64,000 nucleotides of DNA from Serratia sp. AKBS12. GTDB taxonomy: Bacteria; Pseudomonadota; Gammaproteobacteria; Enterobacterales; Enterobacteriaceae. This document shows, one piece after another, positions 31,730 through 41,051 of the stretch; positions within the stretch are counted from its first letter, which is position 1; each line of letters starts with the position of its first letter. The stretch spans positions 1,543,157-1,607,156 of the forward strand of contig NZ_JANUSB010000015.1 of assembly GCF_024793895.1 (NCBI RefSeq), read 5' to 3'. Position numbers and translations under genes: made by a program. The notes under the pieces are model-generated. The model was not told the origin of the DNA. It was given only the letters and a program-made list of their open reading frames with translations, and did not search any database.

Positions 31730-31855
31730 CAAATCTTCAAAGAATTTCGAGTCGTCGCCAGGCGGCCAACTCGAGCACCCCCAGGATGCTTACTCAAGTA
31801 AGTGACCGGGGTAAGCGGGTGCAGCCAACAACGCTACGGCTTGAAAGACGAAGAA
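31730..31855. repeat. ERIC (enterobacterial repetitive intergenic consensus) element
   Basis: An imperfect palindrome of about 125 bases carrying the ERIC hallmarks: GGATGCTTACTCAAGTAAGT around the centre, GACCGGGGTAAGCGGGTGCA, then GCCAACAACG. The outer ends mirror each other (CTTCAAAGAATTTCGAGTCG versus GCTTGAAAGACGAAGAAGAC). It lies between the pheM attenuator and pheS, so it is transcribed as part of the pheST leader. Boundaries are approximate. Confidence 0.85.
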
Positions 31856-31860
31856 GACAG

Positions 31861-31892
31861 ACAAAAACAAAAAAGCCTCCACATGGGAGGCT
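31861..31892 (-). terminator. pheST attenuator terminator
   Basis: On the minus strand AGCCTCC-CATGT-GGAGGCT is followed by TTTTTGTTTTTGT. It begins about 50 bases after the pheM stop. An upstream segment AGGAGGCT (around 31928-31935) can pair with AGCCTCC as an antiterminator, the standard pheM-pheS attenuation layout. Confidence 0.85.
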
Positions 31893-31939
31893 TAGGCGCT
31901 ACTTTTCGTTTCTTTTCTTACGCGCAAAGCCTCCTGAAA

Positions 31940-31984
31940 TCAGGCGCTAAAGTAAAAAAAGAAACGGAAAATAGCAGTGTGCAT
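31940..31984 (-). CDS. pheM: pheST operon leader peptide
   Basis: 14 aa [14 protein letters not shown] with five Phe codons, nearly the E. coli PheM ([14 protein letters not shown]). Ribosome stalling at the Phe codons when charged tRNA-Phe is scarce would favour the antiterminator and let pheST be transcribed. TAAGG lies upstream of the ATG. Too short for usual gene calling. Confidence 0.93.
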   Translation of the reverse strand: [14 protein letters not shown]

Positions 31985-32068
31985 GCTTGCGTTACCTTAT
32001 GTATTGATTGAACACCAGTGATATAGCGTCAGCCAATAAAAGTCAATATTTGCTGGATTACAAAGATT

Positions 32069-32094
32069 AAAAGAGGGAGCAAGCTCCCTCTTTT
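32069..32094 (-). terminator. rplT terminator
   Basis: AAAAGAGGGAGC-AA-GCTCCCTCTTTT is a perfect 12-bp stem ending within 10 bases of the rplT stop. It separates the infC-rpmI-rplT transcript from the pheM leader. Confidence 0.85.
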
Positions 32095-32100
32095 ACTGAC

Positions 32101-32475
<375 letters not shown>

Positions 32476-32500
32476 TTATTCTTGATTCAAAAAAAGTGGC

Positions 32501-32722
<222 letters not shown>

Positions 32723-32746
32723 TTAAACAACGAATCAGTTAGGCGA

Positions 32747-32778
32747 ATAAAACCCGCACAACGCAAGCGCTGCGCGGG
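32747..32778 (-). promoter_or_regulatory. Hairpin with T-run between infC and rpmI
   Basis: On the minus strand CCCGCGCA and TGTGCGGG can form an 8-bp stem (one G-T pair) with a 10-base loop, followed by TTTTATT. It lies in the rpmI leader, where L20 regulation acts in E. coli. It could be a partial terminator or part of the L20-responsive structure. The folding is by eye. Confidence 0.45.
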
Positions 32779-32796
32779 GTTCATTACTTGGAAGCC

Positions 32797-33351
<555 letters not shown>

Positions 33352-35280
33352 TTATTCCTCCAGTTGATGAAGACTACGGCTGCGGATCTCTTTTTGCAGC
33401 TTGTCTACGACTTCATTTACGTCCAGGCTCCCCAGGTCTTTGCCACGGCGGGTACGAACGGCAACTTTGCCTGCTTCGACCTCTTTGTCACCGCACACCA
33501 ACATGTAAGGAACTCGACGTAAAGTATGTTCGCGAATTTTAAAGCCAATCTTCTCATTTCTCAAGTCTGCTTTCACCCGAATGCCTGCATCTTGCAGTTT
33601 TTTGGTTAATTGCTGGACATAATCAGACTGGCTATCGGTGATATTCATCACCACCACCTGTACCGGAGCAATCCAGGTCGGGTAGAACCCGGCGTATTCT
33701 TCGGTCAGAATACCGATGAAACGCTCCATGGAGCCCAAAATGGCACGGTGAATCATTACCGGCACTACGCGTTCGTTGTTTTCGCCGACGTACGACGCGC
33801 CTAAACGGCCTGGTAAGAAGAAATCGAGCTGCACGGTACCACATTGCCAGGCACGATCCAAACAATCATGCAGGGTAAATTCAATTTTTGGTCCGTAGAA
33901 GGCACCTTCACCCGGCTGATATTCAAACGGAATGCCGTTTTCGGTCAGTGCGGCGGCCAGGTCTTCCTCGGCTCGGGTCCACATGTCATCGGTACCGATG
34001 CGCTTCTCTGGACGGGTGGACAACTTCACCGCGATCTTTTCGAAACCAAAAGTGCCGTACACATCATAGACCATACGGATGCATTCGTTGACCTCGGCGC
34101 GCACTTGATCTTCGGTACAGAAGATATGGGCATCATCCTGGGTAAAACCACGCACGCGCATCAGGCCATGCAGCGAGCCGGACGGTTCGTTGCGGTGGCA
34201 ACTGCCGAACTCACCCATGCGCAGCGGCAGATCGCGATAAGATTTCAGCCCCTGATTGAAGATCTGTACGTGCCCCGGACAGTTCATTGGCTTGATGCAA
34301 TATTCACGATTTTCTGACGAGGTGGTGAACATCGCGTCTTTATAGTTTTCCCAGTGCCCGGTTTTTTCCCACAGCACGCGGTCCATCATGAACGGACCTT
34401 TCACTTCCTGATACTGGTACTCTTTGAGCTTCATGCGTACAAAGGCTTCCAGTTCACGGAAGATAGTCCAGCCGTCGTTGTGCCAGAACACCATGCCCGG
34501 TGCTTCTTCCTGCATATGGTACAGATCGAGCTGCTTGCCGATTTTGCGGTGATCGCGCTTGGCAGCTTCTTCCAGACGTTGCAGATAGGCGTTCAACTGC
34601 TTTTTATCCGCCCAGGCGGTACCGTAGATGCGTTGCAGCATTTTATTCTTGCTGTCGCCGCGCCAGTAGGCACCCGAAATCTTCTGCAATTTGAAATGAT
34701 GGCAAAAACGCATGTTCGGCACGTGCGGGCCGCGGCACATGTCGATGTATTCTTCATGGTGATACAGGCCAGGGCGATCGTCATGGCTGATGTTCTCATC
34801 CAGAATGGCCACTTTGTAGCTTTCGCCACGGGCGGCAAAGGCGTCACGGGCCTCTTGCCAGCTCACCTTCTGTTTGATGACATCGTAATCTTTGTCGGCC
34901 AATTCGTGCATCCGCTTTTCCAGCAGATCCAGGTCTTCCTGCGTCAGGGTATGGTCAAGGTCAACGTCATAATAAAAACCGTTATCGATTACCGGGCCGA
35001 TGGCCATTTTGGTGTTCGGCCACAGCTGTTTGATGGCATGACCCAGCAGGTGCGCACAGGAGTGACGCAAAATTTCCAGGCCTTCTTCATCTTTGGCAGT
35101 GATAATCGCCAATTGCGCATCGGATTCAATCAGATCGCTGGCGTCGACCAGTTCACCGTTTACACGGCCGGCGATACAGGCTTTAGCCAGGCCAGGGCCG
35201 ATATCACGGGCAACATCCATAGGGGAAACGGCATGATCGAAGTGACGCTGACTTCCGTCAGGAAGAGTAATAACAGGCAT
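33352..35280 (-). CDS. thrS: Threonine-tRNA ligase
   Basis: 642 aa, equal to E. coli. The TGS domain ([20 protein letters not shown]) comes first, then the editing domain with [16 protein letters not shown] (zinc-dependent deacylation His pair). The class II core has ECIRM and [18 protein letters not shown], with zinc ligands near [10 protein letters not shown], and an anticodon-binding domain at the C-terminus. The ATG at 35280 has AAGGAA upstream. The leader carries an operator-like hairpin. Confidence 0.98.
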   Translation of the reverse strand: MPVITLPDGSQRHFDHAVSPMDVARDIGPGLAKACIAGRVNGELVDASDLIESDAQLAIITAKDEEGLEILRHSCAHLLGHAIKQLWPNTKMAIGPVIDNGFYYDVDLDHTLTQEDLDLLEKRMHELADKDYDVIKQKVSWQEARDAFAARGESYKVAILDENISHDDRPGLYHHEEYIDMCRGPHVPNMRFCHHFKLQKISGAYWRGDSKNKMLQRIYGTAWADKKQLNAYLQRLEEAAKRDHRKIGKQLDLYHMQEEAPGMVFWHNDGWTIFRELEAFVRMKLKEYQYQEVKGPFMMDRVLWEKTGHWENYKDAMFTTSSENREYCIKPMNCPGHVQIFNQGLKSYRDLPLRMGEFGSCHRNEPSGSLHGLMRVRGFTQDDAHIFCTEDQVRAEVNECIRMVYDVYGTFGFEKIAVKLSTRPEKRIGTDDMWTRAEEDLAAALTENGIPFEYQPGEGAFYGPKIEFTLHDCLDRAWQCGTVQLDFFLPGRLGASYVGENNERVVPVMIHRAILGSMERFIGILTEEYAGFYPTWIAPVQVVVMNITDSQSDYVQQLTKKLQDAGIRVKADLRNEKIGFKIREHTLRRVPYMLVCGDKEVEAGKVAVRTRRGKDLGSLDVNEVVDKLQKEIRSRSLHQLEE

Positions 35281-35302
35281 TAATAATTCCTTATCTACAG
35301 TG

Positions 35303-35323
35303 GTGACCCACACGACAGATCAC
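35303..35323 (-). promoter_or_regulatory. thrS translational operator hairpin (anticodon-arm mimic)
   Basis: On the minus strand GTGATC-TGTCGTGTG-GGTCAC forms a 6-bp stem (one G-T pair). CGT lies in the loop, the anticodon triplet of tRNA-Thr(CGU). It sits 23 bases before the start codon, where E. coli ThrRS binds its own mRNA to block ribosome entry. The sequence closely resembles the E. coli thrS operator as I recall it. Confidence 0.75.
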
Positions 35324-35671
35324 ATGAAGAAATACAATATCGTTTAACTACGTGAGGTTATCGACGCTATCCGGCTTTACCCTGCCGAATATATACACGC
35401 ATAGGTACACAATTTAAAATGCCCTACGTTGTTACGCCATAACGGAACGGCGATTGTAGCACCCAAAGAAGCGGCGCATCCAGCCACCATTTTTGATATT
35501 CCATGCTAAATACCGTGCAGCTGCGCCGGCAGCAACCGCAAGAGACACGCCAGTGCCTGAGCGCGGCGTGCGATCACCTCGGCCGGGTCAGCAGGCAGAT
35601 AATAGTAACGCACGGGAAAGTTACACGACGGTGGAGCAATAGCGTAAAGGGCCGTGCTGGCAATTGATATG
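35324..35671. other. thrS leader and upstream region
   Basis: The first part, to about 35460, looks like the long structured thrS leader and promoter. The remainder, up to the small Cys-rich reading frame, is GC-rich with no signal recognised. A GTG-started frame of 97 codons covers 35506-35799 but has no suitable ribosome site. Confidence 0.45.
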
Positions 35672-35827
35672 TCAGGCGCCGTCGTCGAGGCGGCAGGTGG
35701 CGTAATACGGGCATTCTGTGGGGTACATGCGGCAAATATGGCAACGCCCACGTGAGTCGCCCGGCACTGCCGACGCGGGCAAACGCCAGCGACAGCCACG
35801 CCCTCCGCGCTTGCCGCTGGCCATCAT
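35672..35827 (-). CDS. Possible small Cys-rich protein
   Basis: 51 aa. The frame contains GCRWRLPASAVPGDSRGR followed by CHICRMYPTECPYYATC, giving C-x2-C-x5-C-x5-C plus one earlier Cys, a spacing that suits zinc or disulfide binding. It starts 16 bases after the stop of the secreted Cys-rich gene. Most third codon positions are G or C, like neighbouring genes. The ribosome site is weak, and no family was recognised. An overlapping frame at 35506-35799 is the competing reading. Confidence 0.45.
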   Translation of the reverse strand: MMASGKRGGRGCRWRLPASAVPGDSRGRCHICRMYPTECPYYATCRLDDGA

Positions 35828-35843
35828 GGCGGACTACCGCTGA

Positions 35844-36176
35844 CTATTGCTTGCCTGGCTGGTTTTTTTGCTCTGTCATGCAACGCTGGCATTCCGCTGC
35901 CGAATCGTCGCAATTCCTGGTCGGCACGCTGGTCAGGCATTGCTTATGCTCGGTGCAAACCTCTGAGCAAGCCCCTTCCGTGCCTCTCGCTCCCAGAGAG
36001 CCTGGCCCTTTGATACCGCGTTCGGTAATGCCGCTGTCCTGCTCATCATTATCCGCCGCGGGCGGTGCCGAGCGGCTATTTTCGCTGGCTGGTGCCTGCG
36101 ACTGCGTTTCTTCAGCACTGGCAAAGCCGGCAAATGTGGCGAACAGAATTGCGCCCAATAAAATGAGTTGTTTCAT
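35844..36176 (-). CDS. Secreted six-cysteine protein of unknown function
   Basis: 110 aa. A Sec signal peptide covers residues 1-21 (LFATFAGFASA). A Ser/Ala/Pro-rich linker to about residue 65 follows, then a C-terminal module with six Cys spaced C-x3-C-x5-C-x8-C-x6-C-x2-C (residues 70-99), likely three disulfides. The ATG at 36176 has GGTGGAGG upstream. No family was recognised. The export signal and even number of Cys suggest a folded periplasmic or surface peptide. Confidence 0.75.
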   Translation of the reverse strand: MKQLILLGAILFATFAGFASAEETQSQAPASENSRSAPPAADNDEQDSGITERGIKGPGSLGARGTEGACSEVCTEHKQCLTSVPTRNCDDSAAECQRCMTEQKNQPGKQ

Positions 36177-36425
36177 GCATGCCTCCACCTGTGATTAATC
36201 CCGTTCAGCGAGCAGGAAAGGAATAATTATAGTTGTTGGCCTGGCGCTTGACGAACTCCGGGCGGCAAGACTGTGGTCTGCCGCGCTGCCGTGACTCCGA
36301 TTGCTGACCCGTGACGCAGACGATTGCCGTTTTCACCATCGAATAAATAACGGTTTGCCGCAGCGAATACACCGGCTACTCTCAATGCAGGGTAACGTTT
36401 CAGCATGTTCAGGAGATGGGGTTCG

Positions 36426-37112
36426 ATGTACAGCATTTTGCAATTATTCCAAGCCGTGGGGCTCGGGCTGGTATTACTGTTACCTCTGGCTAACCCACTG
36501 ACTACCGTTGCGCTGTTGTTGGGGCTTTCCGGCAATATGACGCGAGAAGAGCGCAACAACCAGTCGCGCATGGCATCCATTTACGTGTTCTTTATCATGA
36601 CGGTGTCGTTTTACGCTGGCCAGTTGGTGATGAACACCTTTGGCATTTCGATTCCCGGGTTACGTATTGCCGGCGGACTGATCGTCGCCTTTATCGGTTT
36701 TCGCATGCTGTTTCCCCAGCAAACACCCGACGAAGCACCGGAAGTCGAACTAAAAACCACCGAGCTGCGGCGTAAATCCTCGGCCAATATTGCCTTTGTA
36801 CCATTGGCAATGCCCAGCACCGCCGGGCCGGGCACCATTGCGATGATCATCAGTTCCGCGTCCAGCATTAAGGAAAATACCCTCGGTTTTGCGCACTGGG
36901 TATTGCTGGTGGCACCCGTGGCGACGTTTTTAGCGGTATCGTTGATCCTGTGGGCCTGCCTGCGCAGCTCCGGTGCGATCATGAAACTGGTCGGTCAAAG
37001 CGGTATCGAGGCCATTTCACGTCTGATGGGGTTCCTGCTGGTGTGTATGGGCGTGCAATTTATCATCAACGGCATTTTGGAACTGATCGCCACCTATACA
37101 CCGGGTGTCTAA
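36426..37112 (+). CDS. marC: MarC family (NAAT) inner-membrane protein
   Basis: 228 aa with six hydrophobic segments. It matches E. coli MarC almost block for block: [77 protein letters not shown]. The physiological role is unknown, and it is not needed for multiple antibiotic resistance. AGGAGA precedes the ATG at 36426. No marRAB genes lie next to it here. Confidence 0.93.
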   Translation: MYSILQLFQAVGLGLVLLLPLANPLTTVALLLGLSGNMTREERNNQSRMASIYVFFIMTVSFYAGQLVMNTFGISIPGLRIAGGLIVAFIGFRMLFPQQTPDEAPEVELKTTELRRKSSANIAFVPLAMPSTAGPGTIAMIISSASSIKENTLGFAHWVLLVAPVATFLAVSLILWACLRSSGAIMKLVGQSGIEAISRLMGFLLVCMGVQFIINGILELIATYTPGV

Positions 37113-37181
37113 CGTTCGACCACTTCGGCCGCTGTGGAAACTGCGGGAAGGCTTGGCACCCTCCCGCCGACGTCGCTGTTA

Positions 37182-38315
37182 TCATTCCCTGCCTGGCGCC
37201 TGCGCCCCCAGAATCCCCTGACCTTCAGGCACTTCGGTAAAGCGCTTGAGGAGCTCGCTGTAGGTCTTCGCCGGGTCGAGATCCTGGAACTGGCTGGGGT
37301 AGATAAACTTGGCCAGGTATTCTAGCCCGACGATGTTGTATGGATGGTTATAGAAGTTATGATAAATGCCGTAGAAACGCTGGTCTTTGATCGCTTTGAC
37401 CTGCGCAAAACCCGGCCGCTGCTTCATGCGTGCAAATGCTGCATCCACCTGAGCTTTAGTGACACCGTAACCAAAAGGCACCGCGGCGTTGGTTTTGCTG
37501 GCCCATTGCGAGCCGGAAACGATATACACATCCGGCTTCATACTGATGACTTTTTCCAATGAGACATCGCCGGTGGCGCCCGGCAGCAGTTCGGAGCCGA
37601 TATTGCGCGCCCCCACCGCTTCCACCATACCGCCCCAACCGACGTGAGCATGAGTAAAGCAGCAGGATTCCAGCCCGTTCAGACCGGCCTTGGCTTCCAC
37701 GAACACCAGCGGCTTGGGCTCAACGGATTTGGTTTTATCGATGATGTTCTGATAATGCCGTTGATAATAGTCGGTGTACTGCCTGGCCTCTTTTTCGCGA
37801 TCCAGCGCTTCACCGAGCAAGGTGACGCTCTTCGGCGTGTTTTCTACCGGCTTGAGCATGGTATCGATAAACAGTACCGGCACTCCCAGGCTTTTCAACT
37901 GCGCCAGCACGCCAGTCTGTTCCAGTGACGGCTTGGAGCGCAACTGTGCAATCATCAAATCGGGCTGCTTGGCAATGACGCTTTCCAGATTGACTTCGCC
38001 CTTGTCGCTAAACCCCATGTCGATGACGTTGTTGGCTTCCGGCCATTTGCTTTTCAGAATGTCCCAGGTCGCCCCATCACTCTTCTTCAGCAGATTATTC
38101 CACGCCACCAGCCGGCTAAACGGATTGGCACGATCCAACAACGCCAGAGTCAGAATATCGCGCCCATCCTGTACCACCACGCGTTTCGGTTCTTGTTTGA
38201 GCGTGATGCTCTGCCCTGCGGTATCGGTCAGCGTCAGCGGATAGGTGGTCGCCAGCGCCTGAGTGGAGAAAATGCCAGCACAGGCCAGCAGCAGCGAGGT
38301 CATTCGACGTTGCAC
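37182..38315 (-). CDS. Iron-siderophore/heme type ABC substrate-binding protein
   Basis: 377 aa. A signal peptide ends near ACAGIFSTQALA. The type III binding fold (PF01497-like) begins LTLTDTAGQSITLKQEPKRV, and LEKVISMKPDVYIVSGSQW belongs to the second lobe. The start is GTG at 38315 with AAGGAG 6 bases before it. A Fur-like box lies upstream, so an iron source is the likely ligand. No permease or ATPase gene is adjacent, so it must borrow partners encoded elsewhere. Vicinal Cys occur in GLESCCFTHAH. The ligand cannot be assigned. Confidence 0.85.
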   Translation of the reverse strand: MQRRMTSLLLACAGIFSTQALATTYPLTLTDTAGQSITLKQEPKRVVVQDGRDILTLALLDRANPFSRLVAWNNLLKKSDGATWDILKSKWPEANNVIDMGFSDKGEVNLESVIAKQPDLMIAQLRSKPSLEQTGVLAQLKSLGVPVLFIDTMLKPVENTPKSVTLLGEALDREKEARQYTDYYQRHYQNIIDKTKSVEPKPLVFVEAKAGLNGLESCCFTHAHVGWGGMVEAVGARNIGSELLPGATGDVSLEKVISMKPDVYIVSGSQWASKTNAAVPFGYGVTKAQVDAAFARMKQRPGFAQVKAIKDQRFYGIYHNFYNHPYNIVGLEYLAKFIYPSQFQDLDPAKTYSELLKRFTEVPEGQGILGAQAPGRE

Positions 38316-38355
38316 ATGAAACTCCTTAGCGAAAAAATCTACCAGGGAATAGTAA

Positions 38356-38370
38356 TGAGAATTGCTTGCA
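38356..38370 (-). promoter_or_regulatory. Fur-like box upstream of the binding-protein gene
   Basis: TGAGAAT-T-GCTTGCA matches the 7-1-7 Fur core TGATAAT-N-ATTATCA at 10 of 14 positions. It is 41 bases upstream of the GTG start. Weaker than the hem and sit boxes. Confidence 0.5.
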
Positions 38371-38462
38371 TTATCAAAGTGGAGCGGTTTTTTGCGACGG
38401 TTTAATTGCAAACAGCTGTAACCGGAGGGAACGGCGCACCCGCATCAGGTGCGCCGAAAAGA

Positions 38463-39746
38463 CTATATCAGGCCGTAAATCAGTGCCGACAGCGCAATCA
38501 GCCCCATCAGTAGCACAAAGGCGTTGCTGAGCGCGCGGTATTGGCGCATGGCGGGCACCGTGCGAACCGCATACATCGGCAGGATGAATAATATCGCCGC
38601 AATCAGCGGGCCACTGATGGTTTCAATAATATGCAACGCGCTCGGGTTCCATACCGTCGCCGCCCAGGTAAGCAGAAACAGCACCACCGCGGAAATGCGC
38701 TGCGTGGTACGCACCCCCAACGGTTTACCGATGGCGCGCGTCAGGCCATCAATCAGACTGGTTGCCCCTTCCGTTACTCCCAGCGAGGTGCCGAGAAACG
38801 ATTTGGCCATCGCCAGCATCGCCATCACCGGCCCGAGATAGGCGATAAACGGGTTGGAGAATTTATTCGCCAGCGTGGTCAGCACCGTTATGTTCTGCTC
38901 TTTCGCCTGTTGCATATCGTCATAAGACAAACTGAGCACACAGCTAAAAACAAAAAACAGCACGGTAATACAGATCAGCACATAGCTATAGCGCATGATA
39001 CGCGCGCAACGACGTTCGGCTTTATCGCCATACAGGCTCTTCTGCGTTGAGGCAAAAGACGAAATGATTGGCGCATGGCTGAAGGAAAATACCATCACCG
39101 GCACCGCCAGCCACAGTGAGTGCCACAGCGCTGGACTAGTAACGGGAGTGCTCGCCAAGCCACTGACAAAATGGGCAGTATTCCAATGCGGTAATAGATA
39201 AAGCGAAATACCCATCAGGAAAACCAGCAATGGGAACACCAGAATCCCCATGGCCGCGACGATCCCGTCCTTGCCGCGCAACAGCACCAGGTTCAGCACC
39301 GCCACCACCGCCAGACTCAGCCACAGGCGTGGTGGCGGCGTAACGTGAAACTGGTGGATCAGAAAGTTGTCCAGCGCGTTAGTGATCGAAATGCTGTACA
39401 CCAATACGATCGGGAAGAACGCCAGCAGGTACAGCACCATGATGATTTTGCCGGCCAGCACGCCAAAATGTTCAACCACCACATCGTGAATATTGCCATC
39501 GCGACTGGAGCCCGAGAGAACAAAACGGCTCAGGGCGCGATGCGGCAAATAGGTCATCGGAAACGCAAACAGTGCCATCAGCACCAGCACCAGCGGGCCA
39601 TTCAGTCCGGCATTAATCGGTAAAAACAGCGTGCCGGCCCCCACCGCCGTGGCATACAGGCCAAACATCCATACGGAGTCGGTTTTATTCCATTTGACCG
39701 ATGGCGTAACCGCCAGCGTGCCTGAATCTGGAGAAATAGTACTCAT
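38463..39746 (-). CDS. HAAAP-family amino acid permease (SdaC/TdcC-like)
   Basis: 427 aa with about eleven membrane segments. Family features include GAGTLFLPINAGLNG in segment 1, FAFPMTYLPHRALSRFVL, and FSFSHAPIISSFASTQKSLY. Members take up serine, threonine or aromatic amino acids with protons or sodium. The SdaC/TdcC branch is favoured by the MTYLPHRALSRFVLS segment, but the substrate is not certain. The ATG at 39746 lacks a strong ribosome site. It stands alone. Confidence 0.88.
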   Translation of the reverse strand: MSTISPDSGTLAVTPSVKWNKTDSVWMFGLYATAVGAGTLFLPINAGLNGPLVLVLMALFAFPMTYLPHRALSRFVLSGSSRDGNIHDVVVEHFGVLAGKIIMVLYLLAFFPIVLVYSISITNALDNFLIHQFHVTPPPRLWLSLAVVAVLNLVLLRGKDGIVAAMGILVFPLLVFLMGISLYLLPHWNTAHFVSGLASTPVTSPALWHSLWLAVPVMVFSFSHAPIISSFASTQKSLYGDKAERRCARIMRYSYVLICITVLFFVFSCVLSLSYDDMQQAKEQNITVLTTLANKFSNPFIAYLGPVMAMLAMAKSFLGTSLGVTEGATSLIDGLTRAIGKPLGVRTTQRISAVVLFLLTWAATVWNPSALHIIETISGPLIAAILFILPMYAVRTVPAMRQYRALSNAFVLLMGLIALSALIYGLI

Positions 39747-40275
39747 GAGACAACTTACCCTAATCTGTAACGACAGCAATTGCGCTCAACGGAACATCCC
39801 TCTCCGCGAAAACTAAATAGAAAAACAACGCATTAACGCAGAATTTCATTCTTATGACTGATGAAATGACGGCAAAGGATAATTAAAAATGCAGGTTAGG
39901 TCTATATTTATGCGGCTAAGCGGCGATTTTATCAGCAACATCAACCAAAGAATGGCCATTTATTCAGCAGAAAATGTGGCATTGGCAGTAGCCAACCGAC
40001 TGGCCAACATAAACCGGATGGTGGCTAAACCCGCCAAACGCGCCAGTCTCCGTGCTCCGTGACCGTTGCGTAAAGATACAATGCCAGCGAGTAAGATGAG
40101 CAATAGTCAGGTACATGGCACAGGGCCAAAACAACCGCTGCCGGATAAAACGCTACCGATAATGCTTTGCCTTTGGGAACCCAGCATTGAAAATTATCGC
40201 GTGATGCGACATTTTATCCGACTTCAATATCTGCTTTTTCACTCTGTCGGGATCGGCGCTTAGCCGGATAACCTT
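39747..40275. other. Permease-GNAT intergenic region
   Basis: 529 bases. It carries the presumed permease promoter, a possible 57-codon gene at 39889-40062, and a 60-codon frame from ATG 40081 to 40263 that I could not support. No repeat or terminator was recognised. Confidence 0.45.
39889..40062 (+). CDS. Possible small protein, 57 aa
   Basis: The frame opens MQVRSIFMRLSGDFISNINQ, continues with the Ala/Asn-rich helix-like ENVALAVANRLANINRMV, and ends in a basic tail (KPAKRASLRAP). AAAGGA lies 9 bases upstream of the ATG. It resembles a short amphipathic, positively charged peptide. No family recognised. It could be chance. Confidence 0.35.
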   Translation: MQVRSIFMRLSGDFISNINQRMAIYSAENVALAVANRLANINRMVAKPAKRASLRAP

Positions 40276-40701
40276 ATGCGTATCAGATTAGCCAGTATCA
40301 ATGACTTTGAGGCGCTGTGCGCCATCGATTCCAGCGCGGCAACCTGCGCAGAGCGAAGTGGGCAAATTCGACGCTGGCTCGAAACGGCATGCTGCTGGGT
40401 GTACGAGATTAATGCCCAAATCAGCGCTTACGGCGTTCTCACGCAGCATTTCTTTGGCCAGCCCTTTATCGAGATGGTAATGGTCGGCCAAAAATTCCGC
40501 CGTCAGGGAATGGGCGCAGCAATCATCAGCCATTTTCAAGCGACCGCCTCCGGGGCAAAATTGTTCAGTTCCACCAATATGTCGAACCGAACGATGCAAC
40601 GGTTATTGACCCGCCAGGGATTTAAGCCGAGCGGTTATATCGATAACCTGGATGAGGGTGATCCGGAAATCATATTTTACTGTCCATTGACGCGTCGATA
40701 A
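40276..40701 (+). CDS. GNAT family N-acetyltransferase
   Basis: 141 aa. The acetyl-CoA pyrophosphate loop is in VGQKFRRQGMGAAII (Q/RxxGxG type), followed by FSSTNMSNRTMQRLLTRQGF, a typical GNAT motif B with Asn and the terminal GF-x-PSG. The substrate is unknown. Its ribosome site is weak. It is the last GC-rich gene before the AT-rich patch. Confidence 0.8.
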   Translation: MRIRLASINDFEALCAIDSSAATCAERSGQIRRWLETACCWVYEINAQISAYGVLTQHFFGQPFIEMVMVGQKFRRQGMGAAIISHFQATASGAKLFSSTNMSNRTMQRLLTRQGFKPSGYIDNLDEGDPEIIFYCPLTRR

Positions 40702-40821
40702 CCCGCGGCAAGCACGGCTCCATTGATTGCTCCAGGTAACCTCCACGCCTGACAGATTACCCAGCCTGACCCAATGAGCATACATCGCCCAATGCAGGCC
40801 ACCCTCTGGCTTTTCACCAAC

Positions 40822-40844
40822 AAAAAAGGCCTCTTTCGAGGCCT
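40822..40844 (-). repeat. Left copy of a 23-base direct repeat (terminator hairpin)
   Basis: The stem GGCCTC-TTTC-GAGGCC has six A on the left, so it terminates on the minus strand. The 23 bases are identical to those at 42952-42974. No minus-strand gene ends directly at this copy. Confidence 0.85.
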
Positions 40845-40917
40845 GCCAACATCCAATTATCAATATGAAATAAAAGAATTTATTTCACCCTCACGTCCAC
40901 GTATTGACCACACTTCG

Positions 40918-40950
40918 AAAAAAGCCCCGGGTTTTTAGTCCGGGGCTTTT
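40918..40950. terminator. Strong bidirectional terminator
   Basis: AAAAGCCCCGG/CCGGGGCTTTT forms an 11-bp stem with a 9-base loop and A/T tracts on each side. It lies 3 bases past the stop of the minus-strand remnant at 40953-41051, as expected for a real gene end. Confidence 0.8.
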
Positions 40951-40952
40951 CG

Positions 40953-41051
40953 TTACATCAACATGCTTTGCTGTCCGTAGTAATTCGGGTGCGGCATCAC
41001 CGGCACCACATGGCCGGGTTTGCTCTTTAACGCCAGGCTGTCTGGCCTCAT
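40953..41051 (-). pseudogene. Probable 3' remnant of a lost gene
   Basis: A 32-codon frame contains RPDSLALKSKPGHVVPVMPH and ends PNYYGQQSMLM then TAA, followed at once by a strong terminator. Codon use is GC-rich like the genome, but upstream sequence turns abruptly AT-rich and no ribosome site precedes the ATG. It reads like the C-terminus of a longer protein cut off at the patch border. It was not identified. A short intact gene is the alternative. Confidence 0.4.

Noticed and set aside
35506..35799. A 97-codon minus-strand frame
   Set aside because: GTG start with no usable ribosome site spacing, no domain, and overlaps the more convincing Cys-rich 51-codon frame.
40066..40263. A 60-65 codon + strand frame before the GNAT gene
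   Set aside because: No clear ribosome site, no recognisable content, and overlaps nothing that supports translation.
40603..40863. An 86-codon minus-strand frame between the GNAT gene and the patch
   Set aside because: It reads through the direct-repeat hairpin and the end of the GNAT gene, so it is unlikely to be coding.
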